Shown here: positions 5,021 through 5,094 of the stretch, one piece after another | How positions within the stretch are numbered: position 1 is the stretch's first letter | How the letters are laid out: each line of letters starts with the position of its first letter | Assembly (NCBI GenBank): GCA_017999215.1 | Contig: JAGOBQ010000345.1 | Span: 1-5,094, forward strand | Length of the DNA: 5,094 nucleotides | Reading direction: 5' to 3' | Origin: Thermoanaerobaculia bacterium | GTDB taxonomy: Bacteria; Acidobacteriota; Thermoanaerobaculia; UBA5066 | The notes under the pieces: model-generated | Told to the model about the DNA's origin: nothing | The model's input: only the letters and a program-made list of their open reading frames with translations | Database searches by the model: none | Program-made: the position numbers and the translations under genes

Positions 5021-5094
5021 ATGAAACACATCGTTAGAATGATTGTGTTGGCTTTCGCCTTTGGTTCACTCCCCACCGCGCCGCCCCCCTTCCC
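5021..5094 (+). CDS. Start of a secreted or exported protein (3' end outside window)
   Basis: Only 24 complete codons are visible. The peptide has a positively charged N-terminus (Lys2, His3, Arg6), a hydrophobic core (about residues 7-17, MIVLAFAFGSL) and a Pro/Thr/Ala-rich stretch that could hold a signal peptidase site near residue 20. This is a good Sec signal peptide shape, without a visible lipobox. An in-frame TGA at 4982-4984 and no start codon between it and 5021 mean ATG 5021 (or the internal ATG 5039) is the start. A weak Shine-Dalgarno AAGG (5008-5011) lies 9 bases upstream, on the far side of the C8 tract. The first 50 bases are much less GC-rich than the rest of the window. The product cannot be identified, and poor sequence quality here cannot be excluded. 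Confidence 0.45.
   Translation, partial: MKHIVRMIVLAFAFGSLPTAPPPF

Noticed and set aside
4468..5076. 202-codon open frame on the minus strand
   Set aside because: It reads through the poly-C complement of the G15 tract and has shadow-like composition. No start signal or domain is evident.
1..5094. CRISPR arrays, tRNA or rRNA genes, insertion sequences
   Set aside because: No regularly spaced direct repeats, no tRNA-like cloverleaf or rRNA motifs, and no transposase or terminal inverted repeats were seen on either strand.

Overview
This is a GC-rich window (roughly 70% GC by eye, with strong G/C preference at third codon positions), and every convincing gene is on the + strand. The FHA-GAF-cyclase, the SH3/TonB lipoprotein and the lack of recognisable -35 boxes in GC-rich DNA suggest an environmental Gram-negative bacterium such as Acidobacteriota or Myxococcota. 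That is an impression from gene content; there is no rRNA or other marker to settle it.

Layout. (1) 1-524 is the C-terminal part of an arginine deiminase (arcA), cut by the left edge, with its active-site His-Leu-Asp and Cys motifs present. (2) Five bases later, 530-1483 encodes a lipoprotein with two SH3-like domains, a Pro/Ala-rich linker and a TonB C-terminal-like domain. (3) After a 46-base gap holding a perfect TATAAT, 1530-3167 encodes an FHA-GAF-class III nucleotidyl cyclase with complete catalytic residues and a Lys/Thr substrate pair, the mark of class IIIb adenylate cyclases. (4) 3168-3764, whose ATG directly follows the cyclase stop codon in the same frame, is a HAM1/RdgB-family XTP/dITP diphosphatase. 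(5) 3761-4411 overlaps it by GTGA and encodes a membrane-anchored protein with an unnamed C-terminal domain. (6) After 140 bases, 4552-4911 encodes a 119-residue membrane protein of unknown function with a strong Shine-Dalgarno. (7) 4912-5020 is non-coding and holds an inverted repeat flanking a perfect TTGACA, a run of 15 G and a run of 8 C. At 5021 a new signal-peptide-bearing reading frame starts and runs off the right edge.

How they fit together. Genes 3-5 are so tightly packed that they should be one translationally coupled operon: a cAMP-producing signalling protein that senses a phosphoprotein (FHA) and probably a small ligand (GAF), a nucleotide-pool sanitising enzyme, and a membrane protein. 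arcA and the lipoprotein look like a separate upstream transcription unit, with no arcB or arcC on the downstream side. No complete novel system is evident. The points most worth a second look are the class IIIb cyclase with its in-frame junction to the ITPase, the lipid-anchored SH3-TonB architecture, and the homopolymer-rich leader of the last gene, which is either a phase-variable switch or a sequencing/assembly artefact near a contig end.
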